Shown: positions 34,663-43,806, counted from the first letter of the stretch. The stretch: DNA of 64,000 nt from Sphingomonas faeni (GCF_003053745.1 NZ_QAYE01000001.1:744001-808000); one strand, 5' to 3'. Notes: generated by a model from the sequence alone, not told the origin. A program made the numbers and translations.

Positions 34663-34938
34663 TTAGCGGACATTCCAGCGGGCAGTGGCAAAGCCAACCG
34701 TCGCCAAGATTGCCCAAATGATGATGACCGGACTGATCATCACCATAGCGGCACCCCACCACGCTAAAAAGCTGGGCGGCGCTGGTGGGGTGAATGCCAT
34801 GAAAAGCGTCATCGGCAGCACGGGCAACAATAGTAAAACGACGTAGGTTGCCCAGCGTCTGCGGTTGCTCCGGATAGACCCTAGCAGAAATCCGAGAAGC
34901 GGCGCGGACATGATTATGCCAATCCAGAGCGTGTTCAT
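34663..34938 (-). CDS. Small three-helix membrane protein
   Basis: 91 residues, almost entirely hydrophobic: LWIGIIMSAPLLGFLLGSI, YVVLLLLPVLPMTLFMAF and AAMVMISPVIIIWAILATVG. It has a short basic loop (RSNRRRW) after the first helix. ATG 34938 is chosen; the longer frame upstream shows no membrane or coding character. Member of the array between repeat copies 1 and 2. Function unknown. Confidence 0.6.
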   Translation of the reverse strand: MNTLWIGIIMSAPLLGFLLGSIRSNRRRWATYVVLLLLPVLPMTLFMAFTPPAPPSFLAWWGAAMVMISPVIIIWAILATVGFATARWNVR

Positions 34939-35062
34939 TATCCAACCGTGAGCCCCTGAACGAATCTCCGCAATCAGTGCGGCTGAATACTGCCTCGAAA
35001 GGCAGAAAGTGGGCGTAAGCGGAATGGCCGCTTTGGGGAGGAAATTGCCGTTCCCAATCTGC

Positions 35063-35344
35063 TTAAAGCCCGGGTCCAAGGCGAATGTAGACAGCGCCCC
35101 CAATCAGGATGGTGACTAGCATCGCGTGGAATATGCTTGCCGCAGTGAACTCCGATGGGTCAGCCCCGACTATCTGCTGGATTCGTCCCGTCCCCGCCCA
35201 TGCGAAGACGATCGCGCCCCCGATCATCATCAATGCGGTGACGTATGCTGGGTAGGGCGGCCATGAGCGTAGGATAAGGGAAACTATTACGAACGTCGCT
35301 GCATACGCCGCTGCTGTGATTGATATGTAGCGAACATTGGTCAT
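35063..35344 (-). CDS. Small three-helix membrane protein
   Basis: 93 residues with helices ISITAAAYAATFVIVSLIL, VTALMMIGGAIVFAWAGTG and SIFHAMLVTILIGGAVYIRL. ATG 35344 is preferred; the frame further upstream covers repeat copy 2. Second minus-strand gene of this segment. Function unknown. It may work in the envelope like the other small membrane products of the array. Confidence 0.6.
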   Translation of the reverse strand: MTNVRYISITAAAYAATFVIVSLILRSWPPYPAYVTALMMIGGAIVFAWAGTGRIQQIVGADPSEFTAASIFHAMLVTILIGGAVYIRLGPGL

Positions 35345-35380
35345 CTGGGCACGGGCGTAGCACATGCTCGCACGACCGCA

Positions 35381-35635
35381 ATTGGGCGTTTTGAGACATG
35401 CGGCAGTCCGGCGAGAAACCCGCGCGTCCTTAACATAACCATCCGGTTTTTGGGATGCTGTGGAGGGGCAGAAATCGCAAGGAATGGCTGACTTCCGCCT
35501 TGCACTGTGCGTCAACCTTGAAAATTATCGAACTGCGGGACATTTGAAAAGATGCGCAGTAATACAGCTACTTAGAATCAGGCCTGCGGAATGCTGACTG
35601 TGCGCCGACCGTCGCGGAATGGCCGGAATGGGAGG
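35381..35635 (+). repeat. Island repeat copy 2 (about 250 bp)
   Basis: Same order of blocks as copy 1: attgggcgttttgagaca, gtccttaacataacca, tgggatgctg, gccttgcactgtgcgtcaac, cttgaaaattatcgaactg, tacagctacttagaatcagg. GTGCGTCA is at 35507-35514; the second copy near 35600 has mutated to gtgcgccg. Confidence 0.9.
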
Positions 35636-35712
35636 ATAGACGACCGTCTGCTTTGTTGTGAGGGTCAGACGAGGATAGGCGGCTGGTGCGCTTTCCACGC
35701 TTGCAGAGCCGT

Positions 35713-36060
35713 TTAGAGTCCGGGGATTCGCGGTGAAACGTGATTCGCTATGAAGAATATTGCGCTGCCGCAGAGCCCAATTGCTGCGGCGCGTAAAATG
35801 GAACGACCATCACCATTGGCAAAAGCTGCGAGGCTATACCTCGCTCCTATCAGCGCGATGAGAGGTGAAAGAAGCAGTGTCAATCCAGAAATCAGAAAGG
35901 CCAGTCCGCCTATTTGGTCACGAACCTTGCCAAATATCCCGGCAGTTCCAACAATCACTAGAACACCCCCAGCGAGGCACACCTGTATTAAAAACAGGGC
36001 TGCAAATACGTATGCGACGAACAGAATCGCCGCTCCAATCCTGTAAGCAGTCGTAAGCAT
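35713..36060 (-). CDS. Small multi-helix membrane protein between repeat copies 2 and 3
   Basis: 115 residues with about three to four helices: IGAAILFVAYVFAALFLIQV, AGGVLVIVGTAGIFG, LAFLISGLTLLLSPLIALIG and LRAAAIGLCGSAIFFIANHV. It is the only gene between repeats 2 and 3, so it forms a one-gene cassette. It has no soluble domain. Function unknown. Confidence 0.65.
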   Translation of the reverse strand: MLTTAYRIGAAILFVAYVFAALFLIQVCLAGGVLVIVGTAGIFGKVRDQIGGLAFLISGLTLLLSPLIALIGARYSLAAFANGDGRSILRAAAIGLCGSAIFFIANHVSPRIPGL

Positions 36061-36142
36061 CGGCAGGTATCTAGCGGAGAACGGTAAACGAGAATGCCTC
36101 TTCCGCTTTCACGCTGCGTAATGTGAATGTTGAACGGCTCGA

Positions 36143-36390
36143 AGTGGGCGTTTTCAGACATACGTCAGTCCCACGAGGAACCTGCGCTTCCTTAACATAA
36201 TCACCCTGTTTCGGGGGTGCTGTGGAGGGTTAGAAATCGGTGAAAATGGCGGAAAACCGGCTTGCACTGTGCGTCAACTACGAAAATTATCGAACTGCGG
36301 GACATCGGGAGATTTACGCGCGAACACAGGGACTTAGAACGAGGCTGCGGAGCGCGGACTGTGCGTCAATCGTCGCGGAATGTCCAAGAT
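36143..36390 (+). repeat. Island repeat copy 3 (about 250 bp)
   Basis: Begins agtgggcgttttcagaca and carries cttccttaacataatca, ggggtgctg, cttgcactgtgcgtcaac, tacgaaaattatcgaactg and acttagaacgaggctgcgga. GTGCGTCA is at 36269-36276 and again at 36361-36368. Confidence 0.9.
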
Positions 36391-36397
36391 AGGAAGG

Positions 36398-36796
36398 TTA
36401 GCGAATGTCCCCGACAAGCCAGCGGGGCGCTTTCTGTTGCGGCTCCACAACGCGAGTAAGCCGAACGCTTGGCCTCCCAAACGCGGTCCCTTCCACCTTT
36501 CCCTCCACCCAAGCCTCGTAGAAGAGACGTTCGGAAGGAGCGCTGGAATCCGCTCCCCTGTAGCCGGGAAGAGCCACACCCTCTGGTAGATCGGCGGTAA
36601 CTCCCCCGTCGCAGCCGACCGGGAAGATCATTGATCGTGTATCATATCCGGCGAGGATGAAGACACTGCCGTGGAAGCCCTCACCCTGCTTAAAATCCGC
36701 TGCGCGCCAGCATGGCGGCACCTCTCTGCTCGTTGATGCGCAGGCACTCAGAAGTGCGAAAACGATCAAAGGGCGAAGGGACCGGTAAAGGAGCAT
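36398..36796 (-). CDS. Lipoprotein between repeat copies 3 and 4
   Basis: 132 residues with lipobox IVFALLSACAST, then a small domain (CWRAADFKQGEGFHGSVFIL ... IFPVGCDGGVTADLP ... FYEAWVEGKVEG). Two further cysteines could pair. ATG 36796 is used. It is a one-gene cassette between repeats 3 and 4, oriented away from comM. Function unknown. Confidence 0.65.
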   Translation of the reverse strand: MLLYRSLRPLIVFALLSACASTSREVPPCWRAADFKQGEGFHGSVFILAGYDTRSMIFPVGCDGGVTADLPEGVALPGYRGADSSAPSERLFYEAWVEGKVEGTAFGRPSVRLTRVVEPQQKAPRWLVGDIR

Positions 36797-36830
36797 CAGC
36801 GCGAGTATACGCCCGGTGTTAACGTCCGCA

Positions 36831-36973
36831 ATCGTGCGTTTCCGAATGTGCGGCAGTCCCACGAGAAACCTGCGTTTCCTTTACATAACGTCCCCGTTCT
36901 ACGGATGCTGTTGAGCGGCAAAAATCGGTAAAAATGGCTGTTTTTCGCCTTGCACTGTGCGTCAACTACGAAC
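36831..36973 (+). repeat. Island repeat copy 4, truncated at the attR core
   Basis: The first 143 bases match the other copies (cagtcccacgagaaacctgc, tttcctttacataacg, cggatgctg, gccttgcactgtgcgtcaac, tacgaa). At aac (36971-36973) the repeat stops and comM resumes with gtcgtcggcc. The right arm of the attachment site is therefore the left half of a repeat. GTGCGTCA is at 36957-36964. Confidence 0.9.
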
Positions 36974-38386
36974 GTCGTCGGCCTTGCGGACAAGGCGGTC
37001 GGCGAAAGCCGTGAGCGGGTGCGCGGCGCGATCGCCGGGATGGGGCTGTCGCTGCCACCGAAGCGCATCGCGGTGAACCTGTCGCCGGCCGATCTGCCGA
37101 AAGAAGGGTCGCATTTCGATCTTCCTATCGCGCTGGCGTTGCTGGCGGCGATGGGCGTCGTCGATGCCGAGGCGCTGGCGGACTATGTCATCGTCGGCGA
37201 ACTCGGGCTCGATGCCCGCATCACCGCGTCGCCGGGCGTGTTGCTGGCGGCATTGCACGCGTCGGAGGTGGGGAAGGGGCTCGTCTGCCCCGCCGCGCAA
37301 GGTTCGGAAGCGGCCTGGGCGGGCGAGATCGAGGTCATCGCCGCGCCGGATCTGCTTTCGTTGCTCAATCACTTCAAAGGCCACGGCCTGCTCAGCCCAC
37401 CCAAGCCCGGCATAGCCGAGCACGCTGATCATGGTCCTGACCTGCGTCAGGTGAAAGGGCAGGAGACCGCGAAGCGCGCGCTAGAGATCGCTGCTGCCGG
37501 ATCGCATAATTTGCTGATGGTAGGCCCGCCGGGTTCCGGCAAGTCGCTGATGGCTTCGTGCCTGCCCGGTATTCTGCCGCCGCTCGACCCCGCCGAAGCG
37601 CTCGAAGTGTCGATGGTCCAATCGGTGGCCGGCACGCTCTCCGGTGGGCGCTTGACCCGCACGCGTCCGTTTCGTGCTCCACACCATTCCGCGTCGATGG
37701 CGGCACTTACCGGGGGCGGGCTGAAGGTGAAGCCGGGGGAGGTCAGTCTCGCGCATCTCGGCGTGCTCTTCCTCGACGAACTCCCGGAGTTCCAGCGTGC
37801 CGTCCTCGATTCGCTTCGCCAGCCGCTGGAGATGGGTACGGTCAGCGTCGCCCGTGCCAATGCACACGTGACCTTCCCAGCGCGCGTACAATTGATCGCC
37901 GCGATGAACCCGTGCCGATGTGGCCACTTGGGCGATGCGAGCCTCGCCTGCGCGCGAGCCCCGAAATGCGCAGCGGACTATCAGGCGAAGGTGTCCGGCC
38001 CGTTGCTGGACCGAATCGACCTGCACATCGACGTCCAGGCGGTCAGCGCCGCCGACCTGATTCTCCCGCCGCCGACCGAGGGCTCGGCCGAGGTTTCCGC
38101 TCGCGTATCCGTCGCCCGCGCAATCCAGACTGAGCGATACCGCGACCATCCGGTACGCACGAACGCAGAGGCGGATGGCGCGCTGCTCGACTCGGTTGCC
38201 ACGCCCGACGAAGCCGGTCGCAAACTCCTCGCTCAGGCCGCCGAAGCGATGCGTTTGACCGCGCGCGGCTACACGCGCATCCTCCGCGTCGCTCGCACCA
38301 TCGCCGATCTCGCGGGCAGCGAGACGGTCGGCCGTATTCACGTCGCCGAAGCGCTAAGCTACCGCCGCCAGCCGCCCCGCAATTAA
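36971..38386 (+). pseudogene. comM: 3' fragment of comM (yifB)
   Basis: Codes for the remaining about 470 residues of ComM, from NVVGLADKAVGESRERVRG on. It includes the chelatase-type AAA+ core with Walker A GPPGSGKSLMA, the YifB motif FRAPHHSASMAALTGGG, LFLDELPEF, NPCRCGHLGD and a C-terminal domain. Only the first 32 codons are missing. An in-frame TTG at 36950 inside repeat copy 4 could restart translation (MHCASTTN-VVG...), but no SD is visible. Joined to 20583-20678 it would give an intact protein of about 503 residues. Confidence 0.93.
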
Positions 38387-38443
38387 AGACGCAACTAAAC
38401 CTGCTTGCGGCGGACGAAAGCTTCGTCTAGCCAACCCGCCGCT

Positions 38444-38528
38444 GCCCCTGTGGCGAAATTGGTAGACGCGACCGACTCAAAATCGGTTGCCGCAAGGCAT
38501 GCTGGTTCGATTCCGGCCAGGGGCACCA
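38444..38528 (+). tRNA. tRNA-Leu (anticodon CAA)
   Basis: An 85-base type II tRNA with acceptor stem gcccctg / caggggc, anticodon stem accga/tcggt with loop ctcaaaa (CAA at 38478-38480), a long variable arm (tgccgcaaggca), T-arm ggttcgattcc and an encoded CCA. It lies directly upstream of an integrase gene, and its 3' end is a classic integration site. Confidence 0.97.
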
Positions 38529-38551
38529 ACCACTAATTCCAACGCATCCCG

Positions 38552-38577
38552 ACCCGTCCCAAAAGGGGCGGGTTTCG
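38552..38577 (+). terminator. Terminator-like hairpin after tRNA-Leu
   Basis: acccgtccc (38552-38560), loop aaaa, ggggcgggt (38565-38573) with a G-U pair, followed by a T-rich stretch. Suits termination of the tRNA transcript. Confidence 0.7.
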
Positions 38578-38644
38578 TTGGTTTTGCGGGGTTGTACGCG
38601 GTCCCGTCGCGTCCCATTGTTACCCAATGCAGCGACGATTGTTT

Positions 38645-38685
38645 GGGGGCACTTCGGGGGCACTGGTTTCCGTGCTTGGGGGCAC
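38645..38685 (+). repeat. Three GGGGGCAC direct repeats before the integrase
   Basis: Copies at 38645-38652, 38656-38663 and 38678-38685. The tRNA 3' end also contains ggggcacc (38521-38527). They could be integrase arm-binding sites of the second element. Confidence 0.55.
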
Positions 38686-38688
38686 CGG

Positions 38689-39954
38689 ATGCTGACGGAT
38701 ACGGCTATCAAGAAGGCGAAGCCGAAGGAGAAGGCTTACAAGCTGGGCGACTCCGGCGGGCTATATTTATTTATTATGCCGAGCGGCTACCGCAGCTGGC
38801 GCATGAAATTCCGTTTTGGCGGCAAGGAGAAGCGTCTGGTGTTCGGTTCGTATCCGGACACGACGTTGATCCAGGCGCGCGCCATGCGGGAGAACGCGGC
38901 GAAGCTATTGCGCGAGGGCATCGACCCTTCCGTCCACAAGGTGCAGCAGGCTGCGGCGCAGGTTGCGCGCGTCGGTGCCACGTTCAAGACGATCGCCGAG
39001 GATTGGTTAGCCAGCCAGGACGCGACCTGGTCGAAGCGATATGCGCAGAACGTGAAGAACAGCTTCGTGCAGGACGTCTACCCGAAGCTCGGGCATCTGC
39101 CGATCGACGCGATCACTACGCCGCTGGTGCTGAAGGTTCTCCGTCCGGTCGAGGAACGCGGGGCGGTCGAGACGGCACATCGTATCCGACAGCGGATCTC
39201 GGAGGTGTTTGCCCGCGCGATCGGGAGCGGCATCGTCGCGGCGGATCCCGCTGCGGTCGCGCAACGCGCGTTGTCACCGATCAAGCGTGGCAAGCAGCCA
39301 GCCGTACGGACCGTCGAAGCCGCGCGTATCGTGCTGCGCAAGGTCGAGCAGCAGCCAGCCCATCCGCTAACCAAGCTCGCGTCGCGTTTCCTGTCGCTTA
39401 CAGCGGTACGGTCGGGCGTGCTGCGGATGGCCGAGCCGAAGGAATTCGAGGGCTTGGACGGGCCGGAGCCGCAGTGGCGTATTCCTGCCGCCAAGATGAA
39501 ACTGGTGGTGGATCAGAAGGAGGATGCAGCCTTCGAGTTCATCGTTCCTCTGTCGCGCCAGGCGGTCGAGACGATAAAGGTCGCGATGGAATTTGCGGGG
39601 AAGGGGCCGCTGATCTTTCGCAGCGTGCGCCATCCCAGAAGGCCGCTCAGCGACAGCACGCTGAGCAAGGCGTATCGCGAGGCTGGATTTACGGGGATCC
39701 ACGTTCCGCACGGCTGGCGGTCGACGTTCTCCACGGTGATGAACGAGCTGGCGGGCGTGGAGAGCAGAGTCGGGGATCGCGCGATCATCGATCTGATGCT
39801 GGCACATGTGCCGGGCAACACCGTCGAGGCCGCGTACAATCGTGCGGCATACATGCCGCGCAGGCGCGAGCTGGCGCAGGAATGGGCGGATATGCTGGTC
39901 CAGGACCTCGCGCCGCTGGAATCGTTGCTTGCGGGGCTCAGGCAACACGCCTGA
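38689..39954 (+). CDS. Tyrosine recombinase/integrase, DUF4102 (P4-like) type
   Basis: 421 residues. The N-terminal DUF4102 domain (LTDTAIKKAKPKEKAYKLGD, GGLYLFIMPSGYRSWRMKFRFGGK) is followed by a SAM-like core-binding domain and the catalytic domain, with Arg in LTAVRSGVLRM, HGWR in IHVPHGWRSTFS and a C-terminal Tyr in EAAYNRAAYMPRR. This family integrates at tRNA 3' ends, and tRNA-Leu is 160 bp upstream. ATG 38689 follows the GGGGGCAC repeats; the frame opens earlier at 38578, but that stretch is the att region. Confidence 0.95.
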   Translation: MLTDTAIKKAKPKEKAYKLGDSGGLYLFIMPSGYRSWRMKFRFGGKEKRLVFGSYPDTTLIQARAMRENAAKLLREGIDPSVHKVQQAAAQVARVGATFKTIAEDWLASQDATWSKRYAQNVKNSFVQDVYPKLGHLPIDAITTPLVLKVLRPVEERGAVETAHRIRQRISEVFARAIGSGIVAADPAAVAQRALSPIKRGKQPAVRTVEAARIVLRKVEQQPAHPLTKLASRFLSLTAVRSGVLRMAEPKEFEGLDGPEPQWRIPAAKMKLVVDQKEDAAFEFIVPLSRQAVETIKVAMEFAGKGPLIFRSVRHPRRPLSDSTLSKAYREAGFTGIHVPHGWRSTFSTVMNELAGVESRVGDRAIIDLMLAHVPGNTVEAAYNRAAYMPRRRELAQEWADMLVQDLAPLESLLAGLRQHA

Positions 39955-39973
39955 TCCTGGAGGGGGCAGTGGC

Positions 39974-40687
39974 ATGACCGCGCGCTCCCTTTTCAAGATC
40001 GTCGGCGGTAAAGCCGCGAAGGGGCATCGCACAGGGCAACCCGTACGCCGCAGCAGCTATCGCGCCGGCGAGCGCGAGCAGCGGTACTGGAGGCCATTCA
40101 ACAAGGCAGAACGCAACGCGCGCATGCGCGCTGCCGAAACCTACGACCGAAAGCACAAGATCGCGGGCAAGCGTAACGGTCCGCTGGGCGCGATCGGCGT
40201 CGACGTGCTGCGCGAGCTGATGCGAATGATCGACTTCAAGACGGGTAGGCTCGAACCCGCCATCGCAACGCTGGCCGATCGGTTGCGCCGTTCGCGCGGC
40301 GCGATCGTCAGCGCGCTCGCGCGTCTCAAGGATCACGGTTTCATCAACTGGATCCGGCGGTTCGAACCGATCGAAGACCCCGACGCCTTCGGTCCCCAGG
40401 TGAAGCAGGTGACCAACGCGTATTGGTTTGGCCTACCGAAGGAAGCGGCCGACATGGTCCGCCGGATGATGGGCAAGGGGCCGATGCCGGACGACGAGGT
40501 AACCCGTAGGAAGGCCAACGAGGAGGAAACCGCGGCGATGCTGGCGACGATCTCGGCCGAGGACCTGGCGGCATTCCGTGCCGGCAACGAGTCCCCTCTC
40601 GCGAAAGCTCTCGCTTCGCTAGGCCGTCGCGTCGACCTCTGTAACGCGAATTCACTGGGTGGTCAGAACCCGACCCTACAAGGTTAA
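39974..40687 (+). CDS. Winged-helix RepA-like protein
   Basis: 237 residues, rich in Arg and Lys at the N-terminus (RTGQPVRRSSYRAGEREQRY). A winged helix-turn-helix follows in the middle (IATLADRLRRSRGAIVSALARLKDHGFINWIRR). This layout is common for plasmid/island replication or control proteins next to integrases in alphaproteobacteria. GGAGG upstream of ATG 39974. It is 19 bp after the integrase stop and probably cotranscribed. A role in replication or excision control is inference. Confidence 0.7.
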   Translation: MTARSLFKIVGGKAAKGHRTGQPVRRSSYRAGEREQRYWRPFNKAERNARMRAAETYDRKHKIAGKRNGPLGAIGVDVLRELMRMIDFKTGRLEPAIATLADRLRRSRGAIVSALARLKDHGFINWIRRFEPIEDPDAFGPQVKQVTNAYWFGLPKEAADMVRRMMGKGPMPDDEVTRRKANEEETAAMLATISAEDLAAFRAGNESPLAKALASLGRRVDLCNANSLGGQNPTLQG

Positions 40688-41618
40688 ATATAATAGGAAC
40701 GCCGTTGGCGTGCGCAGATTTCCTGCTCCACCAAGCCCCGAGGCCCCGAACCCAACAGGTTCAACATCCAGCGACCGCGGGTGAGCGTGCCGGCTTGCGC
40801 CGTCCCGTGCATCCTGGGGAGGATGCGCAAAATCGGTGCCAGATCGGCAACGCACGTCGGGCTTGCTGAAACGCTCGAGGTGCATCAAAACGCAACAGGC
40901 CGGACGACCCAGACCAGCCGTGGAAGCCACGGTTTCACGCCGTGCTGCATCAATCCCGCCGACTGCATCGAAAGCCACACAAAAAGCTCGCGGGCGAGGC
41001 GGGGGTTCTTGCGCGGTATTTGGGGTAATGAGACGAGAGAGCCACGAGGCGGCCTAGGAGGGGGGGGCGAGGTGAGGGGATTGATTCGACACGCGGGGCC
41101 GGGGTGCCAGTGTCGCTGGGGTGCCGGGGCCTTGCCCAAACGCCTCGCGACTCCCACTCCCCACAAGCTGTACCCCGGCCACAACCAAAGTGCACCAAAC
41201 TGCACCCACGCCGCGCCGGTTCTAAACGCCGCGCGCCCCAGGACCTGGGCCGGCTTCCGGCCGGTCTGGGATTGCACCTTTTGCGACACAGAAAGTACGC
41301 GGGCGAGGCGGGGGGATAAGCGTGTTAAATGGGGGTTGCGGGTGCATCGGTTCGCATCACCGCAGGATGAATCATGGCGCCGTGGGGGCCAGGTGTTTAT
41401 TCCGCCGCGCATCAGATACCCCGACTGCATCAAAAGGCACATGGCAAGCTAACGGGCGAGGCGGGGGGCTTGCGCCGTATGAGGGTGTGCAACTTGGAAC
41501 CGACGAAATTGGTGGATAGCGGAACGACTGCTTTGGAGCGCCAAACCGGCATAAGCGCCCGTTCGTTCAGCTCAAGTGATCGACAGCTAAGTGCCAACGC
41601 GAACCAAGGACAGGCTAG
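40688..41618. other. 930 bp non-coding region with three direct repeats
   Basis: Frames on both strands are low-complexity and overlap each other without SD. Three copies of a motif containing gggcgaggcggggg occur at 40986-41014, 41295-41322 and 41448-41475. The first and last are also preceded by ccgactgcatc(g/a)aaag(c/g) at about 40968 and 41420. G-rich runs such as ggaggggggggcgagg (about 41056-41071) are conspicuous. It may hold an origin, a non-coding RNA or a decayed element. Confidence 0.6.
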
Positions 41619-42086
41619 ATGCGTCACGACGAGATATCCCAGGAATTGCGCGACCTCGCATTCGACTTTTTCTACTGGTTTTCGCGCTTCGAGTTCGCGC
41701 TGAAAGAGGCGCCCTATCTCGAGGACGATAAGGTCGGTGCACGCGCCATGCCCGGCTGGGAGAAGTTTATTGTCGATTGGCAGGACCGATATACGCTGAC
41801 TTCCGCAGGCCAGAAGCTGATCGACGCGAAACCGCAGCGGCAGGTCGTGGGCCAGAATGGCCTCGACTTCGCCGAAGTTCGCTTCGACGACAAACCCAGC
41901 GACCTTGCGAAGGTGATCCGGCTCGCCAAGATCGTCCGCAACAACCTGTTCCACGGCGGCAAGCATGGCAGTGCCTACTGGGACGATCCCGAACGGATGC
42001 GCGCGCTGATCCCGATCACCAAAGCCGCGCTCGACAATATTGCGCAGCAGACAGGTCTCGCCGCGGACTACAGCCGCTACTACTGA
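41619..42086 (+). CDS. HEPN-motif protein
   Basis: 155 residues, mainly helical. The segment IRLAKIVRNNLFHGGKHG (about 105-120) holds R-N-x3-H, the catalytic motif of HEPN-domain RNases that occur in abortive-infection and toxin systems. The N-terminal helix (LRDLAFDFFYWFSRFEFALK) is also seen in HEPN proteins. No MNT-type nucleotidyltransferase partner is adjacent. It is probably a stand-alone or component RNase of the defence region. The function is inferred from the motif. Confidence 0.65.
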   Translation: MRHDEISQELRDLAFDFFYWFSRFEFALKEAPYLEDDKVGARAMPGWEKFIVDWQDRYTLTSAGQKLIDAKPQRQVVGQNGLDFAEVRFDDKPSDLAKVIRLAKIVRNNLFHGGKHGSAYWDDPERMRALIPITKAALDNIAQQTGLAADYSRYY

Positions 42087-42147
42087 CGCGGCACGCAAAT
42101 CGCCGCGCCGACCCAGCGTCAACGATCGCACTCGAAAAGCTCCGCCG

Positions 42148-43806
42148 TCAGGTGGGCCGCGCCTCGGCGAGCGTGACCTGATAGCCGAGCGGTTTGAGGA
42201 TGGTCGTGATTAGCCGCGTCTGGCTGGCGTGCATCGAGTCTGACGGCGCTTTAACCTCGACAAACCGAACCTCCCTGTCCCGCCAGAGCGTCAGATCAGG
42301 CCAGCCGGCGCGCAAATCGTACGGCGCGTCGGCGAAGAGCCGCGCGATCGCTGCCAGCCGCTCGGTGCCGAGTGCGTCGAAAAGGCCGCTGACATGATGC
42401 CAGCGGACTCGCGGATAGAAGGCGGGCGTCTCCCCGGCGGTGGCGGCGATCAGCGCCCAGTTGCGGCTGATTTGCGCGGTGGTTGCTCGTCCGCAGGCGT
42501 CGATCAGCGCGCCGCGGGTGAAGCGATCCTCGTCGAAGGCAACATTCTGCGCATAGAGCGCTTCGATATAGGTGTCAGCGTTGCGCGGCTGGAGCCGCGC
42601 GAAGGACGCGGCCTTGATCAGGGTGAGCATCAGCCCGCCTTCGGCCGCCGCACCCGACCAGCCCTGTGCCACATAGTGGGCGAGTGCTGCTTCCTCGACA
42701 CTCGCCCATGTGCCCTCGGGACCATGCCGCCATAGTTTGGGCTCGCCGCAGTGGAGAGTGATCACCTCATGCGCGATCCCGACGCGTTCGGCCTGTCGCT
42801 CGAACTTGCTGAGCTTGCGATCCGGCACAGATCCTGGCGACAGTGCCTTGCGCAGTTTGTCCGCTCGTCGCGTCACGCCAACCTGTGGGTCGAGCGCGAG
42901 CGCCTCGTCGTAGGCGACGAGCGCCGCTGCCCCGTCCCCGGTTTCTTCGAGCAATTCACCGCGAATGCGCAAGGCGCGAGCGCGGACATGGACGTCATTA
43001 TCCTGGGCGGCGCGATTAAGCCCCGCGATGATCCGCGCAACGAAATCGGCATCGCGCACTTGGCTGGCATCCGCGAGCAGCAATCGGATGACGATAAGGT
43101 CGCCGGCGGCAACGCGACGTGCCTGCCAGCCTTCGCGGTCGATCATCGTGCCGCCGAAGTGATAGCCTACCCGCTCGGCATCGCGTCGGGTCAGAAACAA
43201 CTGCCGCGCAACCGTGTCGAACTCATAGCCATCGGCCCAGCCGGTCTCTGGCTCCCACCGCGCGATCTCGACCGCGGCCGTCAGGTCGAACAGCATGTAG
43301 AAGCAGCTATCCGCGCTGCCAGGCGCGTTCGCGGTTTGGCAGATGGCAAACTGGCCGTCGTTCGACAGGCCATTGCTCATCAGGTTGGCGGCGATGTCGC
43401 GCGCCAGGATCGCAGTCCCGTCCCGCCGAAAGGCGACGAACCGCCCCTTGAGCCCTTCGCCCAACATCCAATCGTTGAGTACGAAGGTGCCGTCGTTCGC
43501 GACCTTCCCGTCCTGCGGACGCTCCAACCGGCCTTCACAGATCAAGCGGTCGTGTTCGAGCAAGGCCCAGCACCCATGCCCTTCGGTGCGATAGCCGCCG
43601 ATGGTCCCTTCCGGATTGCGATCCGACCAGATCAGCCGAAACTGGCCGTTCGGTGACCTGGCGAACTGTCCAACGAAGTCGATCGCATCGATCGTGATCA
43701 GCCGTTCGGAGAATTCGTGGACTCGAAGGCGCTCCGGCGACGCCATCGGCTCTGGCGCGACTTCAGCCTTAGGTGGGCCGAACAGCCGGTCGAGCAGACC
43801 TTTCAT
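42148..43806 (-). CDS. VRR-NUC domain nuclease with TPR-like middle
   Basis: 552 residues. The C-terminal VRR-NUC nuclease domain shows the motif GWPDLTLWRDREVRFVEVKA then PSDSMHASQ (about 495-525): Asp, Glu-x-Lys and Gln of the PD-(D/E)xK fold. A TPR-like repeat (GDGAAALVAYDEALALDP) is in the middle, and an N-terminal half with Trp/Asp-rich strands could be a propeller. VRR-NUC domains occur in DNA repair (FAN1) and phage nucleases. It is convergent with the HEPN gene, with 61 bp between. ATG 43806. Confidence 0.82.
   Translation of the reverse strand: MKGLLDRLFGPPKAEVAPEPMASPERLRVHEFSERLITIDAIDFVGQFARSPNGQFRLIWSDRNPEGTIGGYRTEGHGCWALLEHDRLICEGRLERPQDGKVANDGTFVLNDWMLGEGLKGRFVAFRRDGTAILARDIAANLMSNGLSNDGQFAICQTANAPGSADSCFYMLFDLTAAVEIARWEPETGWADGYEFDTVARQLFLTRRDAERVGYHFGGTMIDREGWQARRVAAGDLIVIRLLLADASQVRDADFVARIIAGLNRAAQDNDVHVRARALRIRGELLEETGDGAAALVAYDEALALDPQVGVTRRADKLRKALSPGSVPDRKLSKFERQAERVGIAHEVITLHCGEPKLWRHGPEGTWASVEEAALAHYVAQGWSGAAAEGGLMLTLIKAASFARLQPRNADTYIEALYAQNVAFDEDRFTRGALIDACGRATTAQISRNWALIAATAGETPAFYPRVRWHHVSGLFDALGTERLAAIARLFADAPYDLRAGWPDLTLWRDREVRFVEVKAPSDSMHASQTRLITTILKPLGYQVTLAEARPT

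Noticed and set aside
41104..41519. Several overlapping plus-strand frames of 65-110 codons
   Set aside because: They lie in the triple-repeat G-rich region, overlap each other and lack SD.
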